A DNA stretch of 64,000 bases. It comes from Streptomyces sp. PsTaAH-137 (GTDB lineage Bacteria > Actinomycetota > Actinomycetes > Streptomycetales > Streptomycetaceae). Below, in pieces: positions 17,984 through 27,400 of this stretch. A program made the translations under genes and the position numbers. The notes under the pieces were generated by a model. The model had not been told where the DNA came from. It made no database searches and saw only the letters and a list, made by a program, of their open reading frames with translations. Each line of letters starts with the position of its first letter. The first letter of the stretch is position 1. Location: contig NZ_QLLY01000005.1 in NCBI RefSeq assembly GCF_003259365.1, positions 186,001 to 250,000 on the forward strand, read 5' to 3'.

Positions 17984-19498
17984 CTACTTACCGTAGACAG
18001 CCCTCAGTTCGCGCTTCAGGATCTTCATGCTCGGGCCCAGGGGGAGCTCGTCCGTGAACTCGATGCGGCGGGGGTACTTGTGCTTGCCGAGGTGGGACTT
18101 GGACCAGTCCTGGACGGCGGCGGCGTCCAGGGTCTCGCCGGGCTTCGGGACGATGACGGCGCAGATCTCCTCGCCGTGGACGTCGTCGGGCAGGCCGATC
18201 ACGGCGGCGTGGCCGATGCCGGGGTGGCGCATCAGGACCTCCTCCACCTCGCGCGGGTACACGTTGTAGCCGCCGCGGATGATGATGTCCTTCTTGCGGT
18301 CGACGATGCGCAGATAGCCGTCGTCGTCCTTGGTGCCGAGGTCGCCGGTGCGGAACCAGCCGTCGACGAGGGCTTCCGCCGTGGCCTCCGGGCGGCCCAG
18401 GTAGCCGGTGAAGACGCAGTGGCCGCGGACGACGACCTCGCCCAGTTCGCCGGCGGCCAGCAGCTCCACGCTGTCCTCCACCTCGGCGCGGGCGATCTCC
18501 ACGTCGACGCCCCACAGAGGGTGGCCGATCGTGCCGGGGCGGGCGCCGAAGACGGGCTGGTTGGCGGCGGCAGCGGGGGACGTCTCCGACAGGCCGTAGC
18601 CCTCGAAGATCGTGGCGCCGAACGCCTTCTCGAAGCCTTCGAGGACCGCCACCGGGAGCGAGGCGCCGCCCGAGACGCAGATCTTGAGTTCGGGGAGCTT
18701 GTCCGCGGCGGGCGCCGCCGCGAGCAGGTTCACGTACATCGTGGGGACGCCGTGGAACGTGTTCACGTTCTCCGTCACCATCAGGTCGATGGCGCGCGCC
18801 GCGTCGAAGCGGGGCAGCAGGACGAGGGTCGCGCCCGCGCGCCAGGTCGCGTTCATCGACACGGTCTGGCCGAAGGCGTGGAACAGGGGCAGTGCGCCGA
18901 GCGCGATGTCGTCGGGGGCGACGTTGTGGGCGTCGAAGGCGGAGACCGTGGCGTTCATGACGAGGTTGAAGTGGCTCAGCTCGGCGCCCTTGGGGACGCC
19001 GGTGGTGCCGCTCGTGTAGAAGATGACGGCCGGGTCGTCGGCCTCGCGGGTGACGTACGAGACCAACGGCTCGGCGGTGGAGGTCAGTTGCTCCAGGTCG
19101 CCGTCCGCGCCGAGGGTCAGCATGCGGACGCCGGTCGCCTCCGCGGCCGCCGCGCCGACCGCCGCCTGCGCCGGGTGGCACAGCAGCAGCGTCGCGCCGC
19201 TGTCCTTCAGGACGTGCTCGACCTCCCCGGCGGACAGCAGCAGATGGACGGGGACGACGACCGCGCCGGCCGCGAGCGCCGCGTAGTAGGCGCGCGGGAA
19301 GTCGGCGGTGTTGGGGGCCATCAGGGCGACCCGGTCCCCCGGGCGGACGCCGAGGCCGGTGAGGGCGGCGGCCTGCTTGCGGGCCTGGAGCCACAACTCC
19401 TCGAAGGTGAGGCGGAGTTCGCCCTCGACGAGGCCGACCTTGGTGGGGCGGCGGCGGGCGTTCTCGGCGAGGATCGCGGCGAGGGAGAGGGTTGCCAT
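17984..19498 (-). CDS. Acyl-CoA ligase (AMP-forming), long-chain type
   Basis: 504 residues. Adenylate-forming enzyme that activates a carboxylic acid to its CoA thioester. Core motifs: P-loop FYTSGTTGVPKG, A5 EGYGLSET, A7 GWFRTGDLG, A8 IVDRKKDIIIRGGYNVYP, and the catalytic Lys in GPSMKILKRELR at the C-terminus. The ATG start is 19496-19498. It is the last gene of a leftward operon: thiolase, ketoreductase, ligase (32 and 82 bp gaps). A fatty or branched-chain acid pathway is likely; the substrate is not known. Confidence 0.93.
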   Translation of the reverse strand: MATLSLAAILAENARRRPTKVGLVEGELRLTFEELWLQARKQAAALTGLGVRPGDRVALMAPNTADFPRAYYAALAAGAVVVPVHLLLSAGEVEHVLKDSGATLLLCHPAQAAVGAAAAEATGVRMLTLGADGDLEQLTSTAEPLVSYVTREADDPAVIFYTSGTTGVPKGAELSHFNLVMNATVSAFDAHNVAPDDIALGALPLFHAFGQTVSMNATWRAGATLVLLPRFDAARAIDLMVTENVNTFHGVPTMYVNLLAAAPAADKLPELKICVSGGASLPVAVLEGFEKAFGATIFEGYGLSETSPAAAANQPVFGARPGTIGHPLWGVDVEIARAEVEDSVELLAAGELGEVVVRGHCVFTGYLGRPEATAEALVDGWFRTGDLGTKDDDGYLRIVDRKKDIIIRGGYNVYPREVEEVLMRHPGIGHAAVIGLPDDVHGEEICAVIVPKPGETLDAAAVQDWSKSHLGKHKYPRRIEFTDELPLGPSMKILKRELRAVYGK

Positions 19499-19580
19499 GA
19501 CGGGTGGTGCTCCGTTCCGTACTGAACTCTGGTGCTGCGGTGAACCAGGTCGTTGGGCCGGTGGTCCGGCGATGATGCCG

Positions 19581-20339
19581 CTAGCGGGCGCCGCCGTTGA
19601 CGTACAGCGTCTGTCCGCTGACGTAGGAGGCGTCGTCGCTGGCGAGGAACGCGACGACGGCCGCGATGTCCTCGGGCTGTCCGACGCGTCCCAGCGGGGT
19701 GCGCTCGGCGGCCAGCTTCTGGTGCTCGTCGGCGCTGGAGCCGACGCGTTCGGCGGTGGCCGCGGTCATCGCGGTGGCGATGTAGCCGGGGGCCACGGCG
19801 TTGACGTTGATGTTGAAGCGGCCCAGCTCGATGGCGAGGGTCGCGGTGAAGCCCTGGATACCGGCCTTGGCGGCGGCGTAGTTGGCCTGGCCGCGGTTGC
19901 CGAGGGCGGACCGGGAGGAGAGGGAGACGATCTTTCCGTACTTCTGCCGCGACATGTACGTCTGCGCGGCCTGCGAGCAGGTGTAGACGGAGGTGAGGTT
20001 GACGTTGATGACGGCGTCCCAGTCCGTCTTCGGCATCTTGAAGAACATGCCGTCGCGGGTGATGCCCGCGTTGTTGACGAGGATGTGCAGCCCGCCCAGG
20101 TCGGCGTCGACCTGGGCGAAGGCGGCCTCGACGGCGTCCTGGTCGGTGACGTCGCAGCCGTAGGCGCGGGCGGTGCCGCCCTTGGCCTCGATGGCGTCGA
20201 CGGTGGCCTGGGCGCGTTCGGCGGTGAGGTCGACGACGGCGACGGCCGCGCCCTCCTCTGCGAGCCGCAGCGCGGTGGCGGCGCCGATGCCCTGGGCGGC
20301 GCCGGTGACGACGGCGACCCGTCCGGTGAACCTGCTCAT
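19581..20339 (-). CDS. Short-chain dehydrogenase, 3-oxoacyl-ACP/CoA reductase (FabG-like)
   Basis: 252 residues. NADPH site TGAAQGIGAATA, structural NNAG (LVNNAGITRDG), active site Ser (SLSSRSA) and YAAAK, and the C-terminal YVSGQTLYVNGG are all as in FabG. In this operon, between a thiolase and an acyl-CoA ligase, it more likely reduces 3-ketoacyl-CoA (or oxidises the 3-hydroxy form in beta-oxidation) than serves housekeeping fatty-acid synthesis. ATG with AGGAAG upstream. Confidence 0.93.
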   Translation of the reverse strand: MSRFTGRVAVVTGAAQGIGAATALRLAEEGAAVAVVDLTAERAQATVDAIEAKGGTARAYGCDVTDQDAVEAAFAQVDADLGGLHILVNNAGITRDGMFFKMPKTDWDAVINVNLTSVYTCSQAAQTYMSRQKYGKIVSLSSRSALGNRGQANYAAAKAGIQGFTATLAIELGRFNINVNAVAPGYIATAMTAATAERVGSSADEHQKLAAERTPLGRVGQPEDIAAVVAFLASDDASYVSGQTLYVNGGAR

Positions 20340-20371
20340 GTGCTGTCGACTTCCTTATGTGGTCGGGGAGT

Positions 20372-21559
20372 TCAGGCGCGCTCGACGAGGACGGCGCTGC
20401 CCTGGCCGACGCCGACGCACATGGTGGCGAGGCCGCGGGCCGCGCCGGTGCGGCGCAGGCGGTGCAGGAGCGTGGTGAGGATGCGGGCGCCGGAGCAGCC
20501 GAGCGGGTGGCCGAGGGCGATGGCGCCGCCGGTCGGGTTGACGAGGTCGGGGTCGATGCCGAGGCCGTCGACGCAGGCGAGGGCCTGGGCGGCGAAGGCC
20601 TCGTTGAACTCGGCCTCCTCGATGTCCGCAAGGGACCAGCCGACGCGCTTCAGTGCCTTCTGCGTGGCGGGCACCGGGCCGATGCCCATGACGTCGGGGT
20701 GGACGCCCGCCGAGGCGCCGGCGACATAGCGGCCGAGGGAGACCAGTCCGAACTCCTCCAGGGCCTCTTCGCTGACGAGGAGCAGGCCGGCCGCGCCGTC
20801 GTTCATCGGCGACGCGTTGCCCGCGGTCACCGAGCCGCCCTTGCGGAACACGGGCTTGAGGCCGCCGAGCTTCTCCAGTGACGTGTCGGGGCGGATGCAC
20901 TCGTCGGCGTCGACGACCACGCCGTCGGGGCGCGTGACGGGCAGGAGCTCGGCGTCGAAGAGGCCGTCCTTGCGGGCGGCGGCCGCCTTGTGGTGGCTGC
21001 GCAGGGCGAACGCGTCCTGCCGCTCGCGCGAGATGCCGTACCGGTCGGCGACCTCCTCGGCGGTCTCCCCCATCGCGAGGACCCCGTGCAGGTCCTTCAT
21101 CCTCGGGTTGGTCAGCCGCCAGCCGAGCCGGGTGTCGTACGTCTGCATCTGGTGCGGCAGCGCCTCGTCGGGGCGGGGCAGCACGAACGGCGCGCGGCTC
21201 ATCGACTCGGAGCCGCCCGCGAGCACCACGTCGGCCTCGCCCGCGGCGATGGTGCGGGCGGCGGCGGTGACGGCCTCCATGCCCGAGGCGCACAGGCGGT
21301 TCACGGTGGCGCCCGGCACCGTCTCCGGCAGGCCCGCGAGCAGGGCGGCCATCCGCGCGACGTTCCGGTTGTCCTCGCCCGCCTGGTTCGCCGCGCCCCA
21401 GTAGATGTCGTCGATGCGGGCCGGGTCGAGCGCGGGCGCGTCGGCGATCAGCGCCCGGACGACCGTCGCCGCGAGGTCGTCGGGCCGTACGGAGGACAGC
21501 GCGCCGCGGAGCTTCCCGATCGGGGTGCGGCGGGCGGCGGCGAAGTGTACGGGGCGCAC
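20372..21559 (-). CDS. Thiolase (acetyl-CoA C-acyltransferase)
   Basis: 395 residues from GTG 21557-21559, which has GGAG 6 nt upstream; an ATG 12 nt earlier (21571) is possible but has no such site. Catalytic Cys in NRLCASGMEAV, the NEAFAAQ block, His in GGAIALGHPLGCSGAR and the second Cys in MCVGVGQGSA are all present. Degradative (beta-ketothiolase) type. First gene of the operon with ketoreductase and acyl-CoA ligase; a TetR-type palindrome lies 46 bp upstream of the start. Confidence 0.95.
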   Translation of the reverse strand: MRPVHFAAARRTPIGKLRGALSSVRPDDLAATVVRALIADAPALDPARIDDIYWGAANQAGEDNRNVARMAALLAGLPETVPGATVNRLCASGMEAVTAAARTIAAGEADVVLAGGSESMSRAPFVLPRPDEALPHQMQTYDTRLGWRLTNPRMKDLHGVLAMGETAEEVADRYGISRERQDAFALRSHHKAAAARKDGLFDAELLPVTRPDGVVVDADECIRPDTSLEKLGGLKPVFRKGGSVTAGNASPMNDGAAGLLLVSEEALEEFGLVSLGRYVAGASAGVHPDVMGIGPVPATQKALKRVGWSLADIEEAEFNEAFAAQALACVDGLGIDPDLVNPTGGAIALGHPLGCSGARILTTLLHRLRRTGAARGLATMCVGVGQGSAVLVERA

Positions 21560-21880
21560 AGTCAACTCCATTGAACAGCCGGAACGCGGTCATCAGCGGC
21601 ACTTAATTAGCAGTGCTAGTTTTGGACTATAGACCCGCGCCGAGGCGACTGTGAAGAGGTCCCGGGTGACCAAACAGGGGCATGCCGTGATCAAAGAGGT
21701 AAGGGCGGTTCCACATCTCAGGGCTGGCCCTGATGTCCCCCGCCGCGCGCCTGCCTACTGTGGAGGTCCGGCACCGCTCCGCGGACGACGTACGGGGGAG
21801 CACGGGGGACACGGGGGAACGGGCGTCGTCTCCGGAGCGGGCAGCCGGGATCTCTTGAGCGACGGGGCGACGCGACGGCG
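21560..21880. other. Gene-free stretch between thiolase and response regulator
   Basis: 321 bp. The first 60 bp hold the thiolase operon's promoter and the palindrome at 21605-21621. The remaining 260 bp have an open reading frame of 81 codons on the plus strand with poor codon bias and no recognisable domain, which I do not accept as a gene. A hairpin-capable GACGC...GCGTC near 21868 might end the response-regulator transcript. Confidence 0.4.
21605..21621. promoter_or_regulatory. TetR-type operator upstream of the thiolase operon
   Basis: AATTAGCA-G-TGCTAGTT: 8-bp arms around one base, one mismatch. A+T-rich, located just before the thiolase start. The TAGCA-N-TGCTA core resembles operators in front of fatty-acid/acyl-CoA operons of actinobacteria that are controlled by TetR regulators. 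No TetR gene is adjacent, so the regulator would be encoded elsewhere. Confidence 0.55.
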
Positions 21881-22525
21881 TCAGCCGCGCAGGTAGGTGA
21901 GCACCGCCATGACCCGGCGGTGCTCCAGCAGGTCGGGTTCGAGGCGCAGTTTGCCGAAGATGTTGCGGACGTGCGTCTCGACCGTCTTGCCGCCGATGAC
22001 CAGCTTCTGCGCGATGGCCTCGTTCGAGCGGCCCTCGGCCATGAGGGCCAGCACGTCGCGCTCGCGGCCGGTGAGCTCGTCGAGCGGCCCGGGCAGCCGC
22101 GGCGCCTCCATCAGCCGACTCACGACCAGCGGGTCGAGGACGGTCTCCCCCGCCGCGACCCGCTTGAGCGCGTCGCTCAGCTCGTCGATGTCGGCGACTC
22201 TTTCCTTCAGCAGGTAGCCGAAGCCCTGAGGGTGCTGGGCCAGCGCCTGCACCGTCGAGGTGGTCTCCACGTACTGGGAGAGCAGGAGCACGCCGGTGCC
22301 GGGGTGCGCGGCACGGATCGCGGCCGCCGCGAGCAGCCCCTCGTCGGTGTGGGTGGGCGGCATCCGGATGTCGAGGAGCACGGCGTCGGGGGTGTGCTCG
22401 GCGACGAGCGCGAGCAGCGGCGCGGTGTCCCCGCAGTCCGCGGCGACCTCGATCCCTTCATCGGTGAGGAGCCGTACGATGCCCTGCCGCAGCAGCGCCG
22501 AGTCCTCGGCCACGATCACCCGCAC
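21881..22525 (-). CDS. Two-component response regulator, NarL/LuxR type
   Basis: 214 residues from GTG 22523-22525 with GGAG 5 nt upstream. Receiver domain with acidic pocket (AED near residue 8), phosphoacceptor Asp52 (VLLDIRMPP) and conserved Lys (LLKERV); C-terminal LuxR helix-turn-helix ELTGRERDVLALMAEGRSNE and KTVETHVRNIFGKL. Overlaps the end of the kinase gene by 10 bp, so it is its partner. Target genes unknown. Confidence 0.94.
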   Translation of the reverse strand: MRVIVAEDSALLRQGIVRLLTDEGIEVAADCGDTAPLLALVAEHTPDAVLLDIRMPPTHTDEGLLAAAAIRAAHPGTGVLLLSQYVETTSTVQALAQHPQGFGYLLKERVADIDELSDALKRVAAGETVLDPLVVSRLMEAPRLPGPLDELTGRERDVLALMAEGRSNEAIAQKLVIGGKTVETHVRNIFGKLRLEPDLLEHRRVMAVLTYLRG

Positions 22526-24270
22526 GGCAGCTCCGCCCTGATCCTGGTCCCGCCGCCCGCGGGGCTGTCGATGTGCAGGACCCCGTCGACGGCGGCGAGC
22601 CGGTCGGCGAGGCCGCGCAGGCCGGTGCCGTGCGCGGTGTCGACGCCTCCGACGCCGTCGTCGACGGTCTCGACGACGAGCCGGTCGCCCTCCTGCCGGG
22701 CCGAGACGCTGACGGCGCGGGCGCCCGCGTGCTTGGCGGCGTTCGACAGGGCCTCGCAGACGGTGAAGTACGCGGTGGTCTCGACGAGGGGGTCGTAGCG
22801 GCGCGGTTCGGCGGCGACGACGACGGGCAGCGCGGCCTCCTTGGCGAGGGCGTTCAGGGCCGGGGCCAGGCCCTCGCGGGTGAGGACGGCGGGGTGGATG
22901 CCCTGGGCGAGGCCACGCAGTTCCTCGATGGCCAGGCGCAGGCTCGACTCGGCCTCGTCGGCCGCGGCGCGCAGGGTCGCGTCGGGGTGGTCGGCCAGGC
23001 CGCGGCGCACCCGCCGTACCGACATGAGGGCGAAGACCAGGCGGGCCTGTGCCCCGTCGTGCAGGTCGCGCTCCAGGCGGCCGCGCTCGGCGTCGGCTGC
23101 CTGCACGATCCGGCTGGCGACGTCCTTGGCGCGGGTGCGCAGCCAGACGTTCTCCAGGGCCAGGCGGAGCGCGGCCGCGACGGATTCGAGGAGTTCCGGG
23201 TCGTCCGAGAGGGCCGGGTCGTGGTGGAGCAGGGCGAGCGGGCGGCCGTCGGCGGCGCGCACCGGGGTGCGCCCGGGGCCGTCGGCGCCGACCTCCCGGC
23301 CGGACCCGTCGACGTAGACCCCCTTCTCCTCGCGCCACAGGCCGAGCCGCAGCGTCGCGTCGCCGAGGACGCGGACGAGGGCTTCGCGCACCCGGGCCGG
23401 GTCGGGGTCGGTGCCGACGTCGATGACCAGGCCGCTGACCTCGGCGCGCTGGAAGTGCATGCGGAGCAGGCCGGCGAGGAAGGCGAACGGGACGGCGACC
23501 TGGGCGAGGTCCGACAGCAGATAGACGGCCTCCTCGGCGAGGGAGCCGACCTCGCCGAACCACGGCACGACGTAGAACAGCATGTCCCACATCAGGAAGA
23601 CGACCGCGATGCCGATGCCCACCCAGGCGGGCAGCAGCGCGCGGCGGCGGGCGGCCGACGCGTGCCGCCAGCGCAGCACGATGGCGACGGCGGCGACGGC
23701 GGAGATCACCCAACCCGCCGCGTGGTAGGCGGCGTCGAAGGCGTCGAAGGCGCCGTTCCAGGCGGGGACGGCGATGAGGTTCGGGCCGCAGTCGGCGCAG
23801 TCGAGATAGGTCGCGCCGGTGTTGCGCGTCGGGTCGAACAGGAGCGTGCGGATCAGGCCGCCGACGGCGACGAGTGCGTACGCGCTCTGGACGAGGCGGC
23901 GGGTGAGGACGGTCGTGAGGCGGCCTTCGGGGAAGGACAGCACGAGGTGCAGCAGCACCGCCATGTTCAGCGCCTCCCACCAGGCACCGAAGCTGAACAG
24001 GACAGGCACGGCGGTGCCCTGGAGGTTGCCGAAGAACCAGGTGATGCCCTCGGCCGTCATCAGCGGACCGGTGTGGTTGGCGGGCCTGCGCCGCCAGGCG
24101 ACGAGGCCGGCGATCACATAGGCGCCGCCGACCGCGAGGTCGCGCACGAGATCCGATGCGGACGCGCCGCTGCGGCCGTACGCCCATGTTCCGGCCGTCG
24201 CCGATACGACGGCGAGGGCCGCGGCCCCGGTCAGGCGCAGCCGCAGCCTGCGCTCACCCTGACTGTCCAC
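22516..24270 (-). CDS. Sensor histidine kinase, NarL-partner (HisKA_3) type
   Basis: 584 residues from GTG 24268-24270; GTG 24279 is an alternative. The N-terminal third has several hydrophobic segments (VISAVAAVAIVLRW; GIGIAVVFLMWDMLFYVV; VAVPFAFLAGLL) making a membrane sensor without a large outside loop; a GAF-like linker follows. Phosphorylated His is about residue 404 (ERDLHDGAQARLVFALM), and the ATP-binding region shows the N box (CEALSNAAKHA), DDGVGG and GTGLRGLADRL. Divergent from the NACHT gene over 153 bp. Signal unknown. Confidence 0.92.
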   Translation of the reverse strand: MDSQGERRLRLRLTGAAALAVVSATAGTWAYGRSGASASDLVRDLAVGGAYVIAGLVAWRRRPANHTGPLMTAEGITWFFGNLQGTAVPVLFSFGAWWEALNMAVLLHLVLSFPEGRLTTVLTRRLVQSAYALVAVGGLIRTLLFDPTRNTGATYLDCADCGPNLIAVPAWNGAFDAFDAAYHAAGWVISAVAAVAIVLRWRHASAARRRALLPAWVGIGIAVVFLMWDMLFYVVPWFGEVGSLAEEAVYLLSDLAQVAVPFAFLAGLLRMHFQRAEVSGLVIDVGTDPDPARVREALVRVLGDATLRLGLWREEKGVYVDGSGREVGADGPGRTPVRAADGRPLALLHHDPALSDDPELLESVAAALRLALENVWLRTRAKDVASRIVQAADAERGRLERDLHDGAQARLVFALMSVRRVRRGLADHPDATLRAAADEAESSLRLAIEELRGLAQGIHPAVLTREGLAPALNALAKEAALPVVVAAEPRRYDPLVETTAYFTVCEALSNAAKHAGARAVSVSARQEGDRLVVETVDDGVGGVDTAHGTGLRGLADRLAAVDGVLHIDSPAGGGTRIRAELPCG

Positions 24271-24423
24271 GCGCCACACCGTAAGCCATAGGGGCCACGG
24301 AGCGTAAACAGGTGACGTACGTACTGCATCTTCCCGAGCATTGCCGCCCGCGACGCGGCCTGTCCTCTTTACAGTACGAGGACGGATCCGGCGGTCGTCG
24401 CGCCGGGCTGGACAACGGGGGTT
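24271..24423. promoter_or_regulatory. Divergent promoter region, kinase and NACHT genes
   Basis: 153 bp. Contains the palindrome GTACGTAC (24318-24325) and TACAGT at 24370-24375, a plausible -10 box for the NACHT gene about 50 bp before its GTG start. The matching -35 is unclear. Confidence 0.35.
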
Positions 24424-27400
24424 GTGGTGGGGTCGCGCGGTGTGCTGTCGTTCGCGGACGCTTTGACGCTGCTGGGGGTGGACTCGGCGCGAATCACCGC
24501 TCTGGACAGGGCAGTTGGCGGTGCGCTGAACCTCGCGACCGGCGGGGCGAGCGGGACGCTGCTCGGGATGGTGTCGGGGCGCGGCCGGATCATCGGCGCG
24601 GGGCGCGACGCGGTGCACGGGGTCGCCGAACGGCTGGGGCGGGCCGGGCGACGGGCCGAACGGACCGAGGTGCTGCGGGCCGCGCACACGGTCATCGTGG
24701 TGGTGGCGTGGTTCGAGGCGCTGGACGAGGCGCGGCTGCCGTTCTCGCTGGACGACGTGGAGCTGACCCGGGGCGAGCAACTGCGGCTGGTGGGGACGGA
24801 GGGGGTCGCGGGGGACGATCTGGTGCGTGAACTGCTGTCCGCGGATGTTGTGTTTCCCGCGCCGCACCATCCGCCGGAGGTCCTGACCGTCGCCCTTCAG
24901 TCGTTCTACGCGTCAGTGTGCGCACAGTTCCGCCATTTCCTGACCGGGCTGCGGGTCTGGGAACGGCTGCAGGAACAGGGGCAGTTCGAGACCTTGGCCG
25001 CTCTGAACGACGCGCTGATCGACGACGCGGTCAGGAGGTACTCCAGCGCGTACATTCAACTAGCCCTCGCAGCGCCGGAGTTCAACTTCTGGATCACGCA
25101 GAACGAGCATCAGGCGACCCGCGCCGAGGTCCGCCGTGCCCTCGACGGCGTACGGACGCTGCTGGCCGAGTCCGCCGCGCATCTCACCCCGGCCGGCGAT
25201 GTCGCCGCCGCGCTGGCCCAGGCGCACGCCGCCACGCTCGGGCGGCCGGTGCTCGACGCCACCACGGCGCCGGAGGGCATCCGCGTCCCCTCGCTGCGGG
25301 AGATGTATCTCGACCCGGACTTCCGGGTGGCGGAGCCGCAGGGGCAGTCGGGGCCGGCGGACGAGTCCTGGTGGCAGCGGTTCGAGGTGCGCCAGGACCT
25401 GACCCGGTACCTCGCGGGCGCCCTCACGAGTCCGGCCCTCGCGCACGCCCCGCTCCTCGTCCTGGGCCAGCCGGGAGCGGGCAAGTCCGTGCTCACCCGG
25501 GTGCTCGCCGCGCGGCTGCCGGAGGCCGGGTTCCTGCCGGTCCGGGTCCCCCTGCGGGACATACGGGCCGAGGAGGAACTCCAGGACCAGATCGAGCTGG
25601 CCGTGCGGGTCGCCACGGGTGAGCGCACGACCTGGCCCGAACTCGTCCGATCCGCGGGCGGCTCGACGCCGGTGCTGCTTCTCGACGGCTTCGACGAGCT
25701 GCTCCAGACCACGGGCGTCCACCACAACGACTTCCTGATCCGCGTCGCGCGCTTCCAGCAGCGCGAGGCCGAGCAGGGCCGTCCCGTCCTGGCCCTGGTG
25801 ACCAGCCGGACCAGCGTCGCCGACCGGGCCCGCTATCCGGAGGGTCTCGTGGCGCTGCGCCTTGAGCCGTTCCGGCCCGCGCAGATCCAGCACTGGCTGA
25901 GACTCTGGAACGAGGCCAACGCGCAGATCCTCACCCCGCTCACCTGGGACGCGGTCGCCCAGCACGCCGAACTCGCCTCTCAGCCGCTGCTGTTGACGAT
26001 GCTGGCTCTGTACGACGCCACGGAGGGCGGCCTGAACCGGGACGGGGCGCCGCTCGCCGTCACCGAGCTGTACGAGGAGCTGCTGTCGTCGTTCGCGCGC
26101 CGCGAGGTGGGCAAGTCGACCCGGGACGCGGTCCCGGACGCGGAGACGGAGGAACGCGTCGAGCGGGAGCTGCAACGTCTGTCCCTCGTCGCCTTCGCCC
26201 TGCTCAACCGCCATCGGCAGTGGGTGTCGTCCGCCGAACTGGACGAGGATCTCACCGCGCTGCTCGGCAAGCACGCCGTGGCGTCCACGGGTTTCCGGGC
26301 TCCGCTCGGCGCCGCCGAGATCGCGCTCGGCCGGTTCTTCTTCGTACAGCGGTCGCAGTCGGTGCGCAGCGGCCAGGTCCTGTCGACGTACGAGTTCCTG
26401 CACGCGACGTTCGGCGAATATCTGGCGGTCCGGCTCGCGGTGCGGCTGCTCAGGGATCTGCTGAAGCAGCGGCCCGGCCTGTCGCTGGGCGAGAGCCGTA
26501 TCGACGACGACCTGGCGTACGCACTGCTCTCCTACGCCCCGCTGGCGTCGCGGCAGATGCTGCGGTTCCTGCGGGAGCTGGCGGGGCGCATCCCGGAGGA
26601 CGAACGCGACCGGCTCGCCCGGCAGTTGATCAGGGTGCTGCGGGAGCATCACCGGACCCGTACGTCGGAGGAGTACGCGGCCTACCGGCCGGACGATCTG
26701 CGGACGGCGGCCCGGCACGGTCTGTACGAGTCGAACCTGGTCCTGATGGTCCTGGTGCTGCGCGGCCGGACGACCGCCGCCGAGCTGTTCCCGGACGTGC
26801 AGGCGGCCGTGCATCTGTGGGGCCGGCACTGTCTGCTGTGGCGCTCCGCGATGGACGAGGCGCAGTGGACGGACTTCGCCCTGAGCTTCACGACACGGCG
26901 CTACTGGGGTGAGGACGGCACGCGGGCGCTGGAGATCTCTTTACGGGGCGACCAGGCACTCGACCATCCCCGGCCCATCGACGCCAACTGGCTGTTCGGG
27001 TTCGGCGAAGGGGCCGGCGGGCAGACGTGGCAGCGCTCCTACTGGGACGAGATCTGGCACAAGGAGTCCGTGGCGGCCACCACCACGGACTCGATCGTCC
27101 GGCACACGATGGACCCGGTGTTCGCCAATCTGGGGGCGGCGGTCACCACGTTCACCCCTCGTTCCGGAGAGCCCGCGACGTCCGTCGCGCACAGCCTCTT
27201 GCGTCTGCTCCTCGACGACGTCACGGCGATGTCCGACGTGGAGTTGAACGACCTGTACAGACGGGTGCACGCCGGTATGGCCTTCCTGCCGGTGGGCTCG
27301 CCTCAGTTCGCGAGGATCTGCGACGTGCTTCTGACGGCGCGCGAGCGGGACCGCGCCCGCATTCGCCTCGAGACGAACGAGGTGCTCGACACCCTTGTCC

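Noticed and set aside
21651..21896. 81-codon open frame on the plus strand before the response regulator
   Set aside because: No homology pattern, poor codon bias in its second half, and it overlaps the end of the regulator gene.
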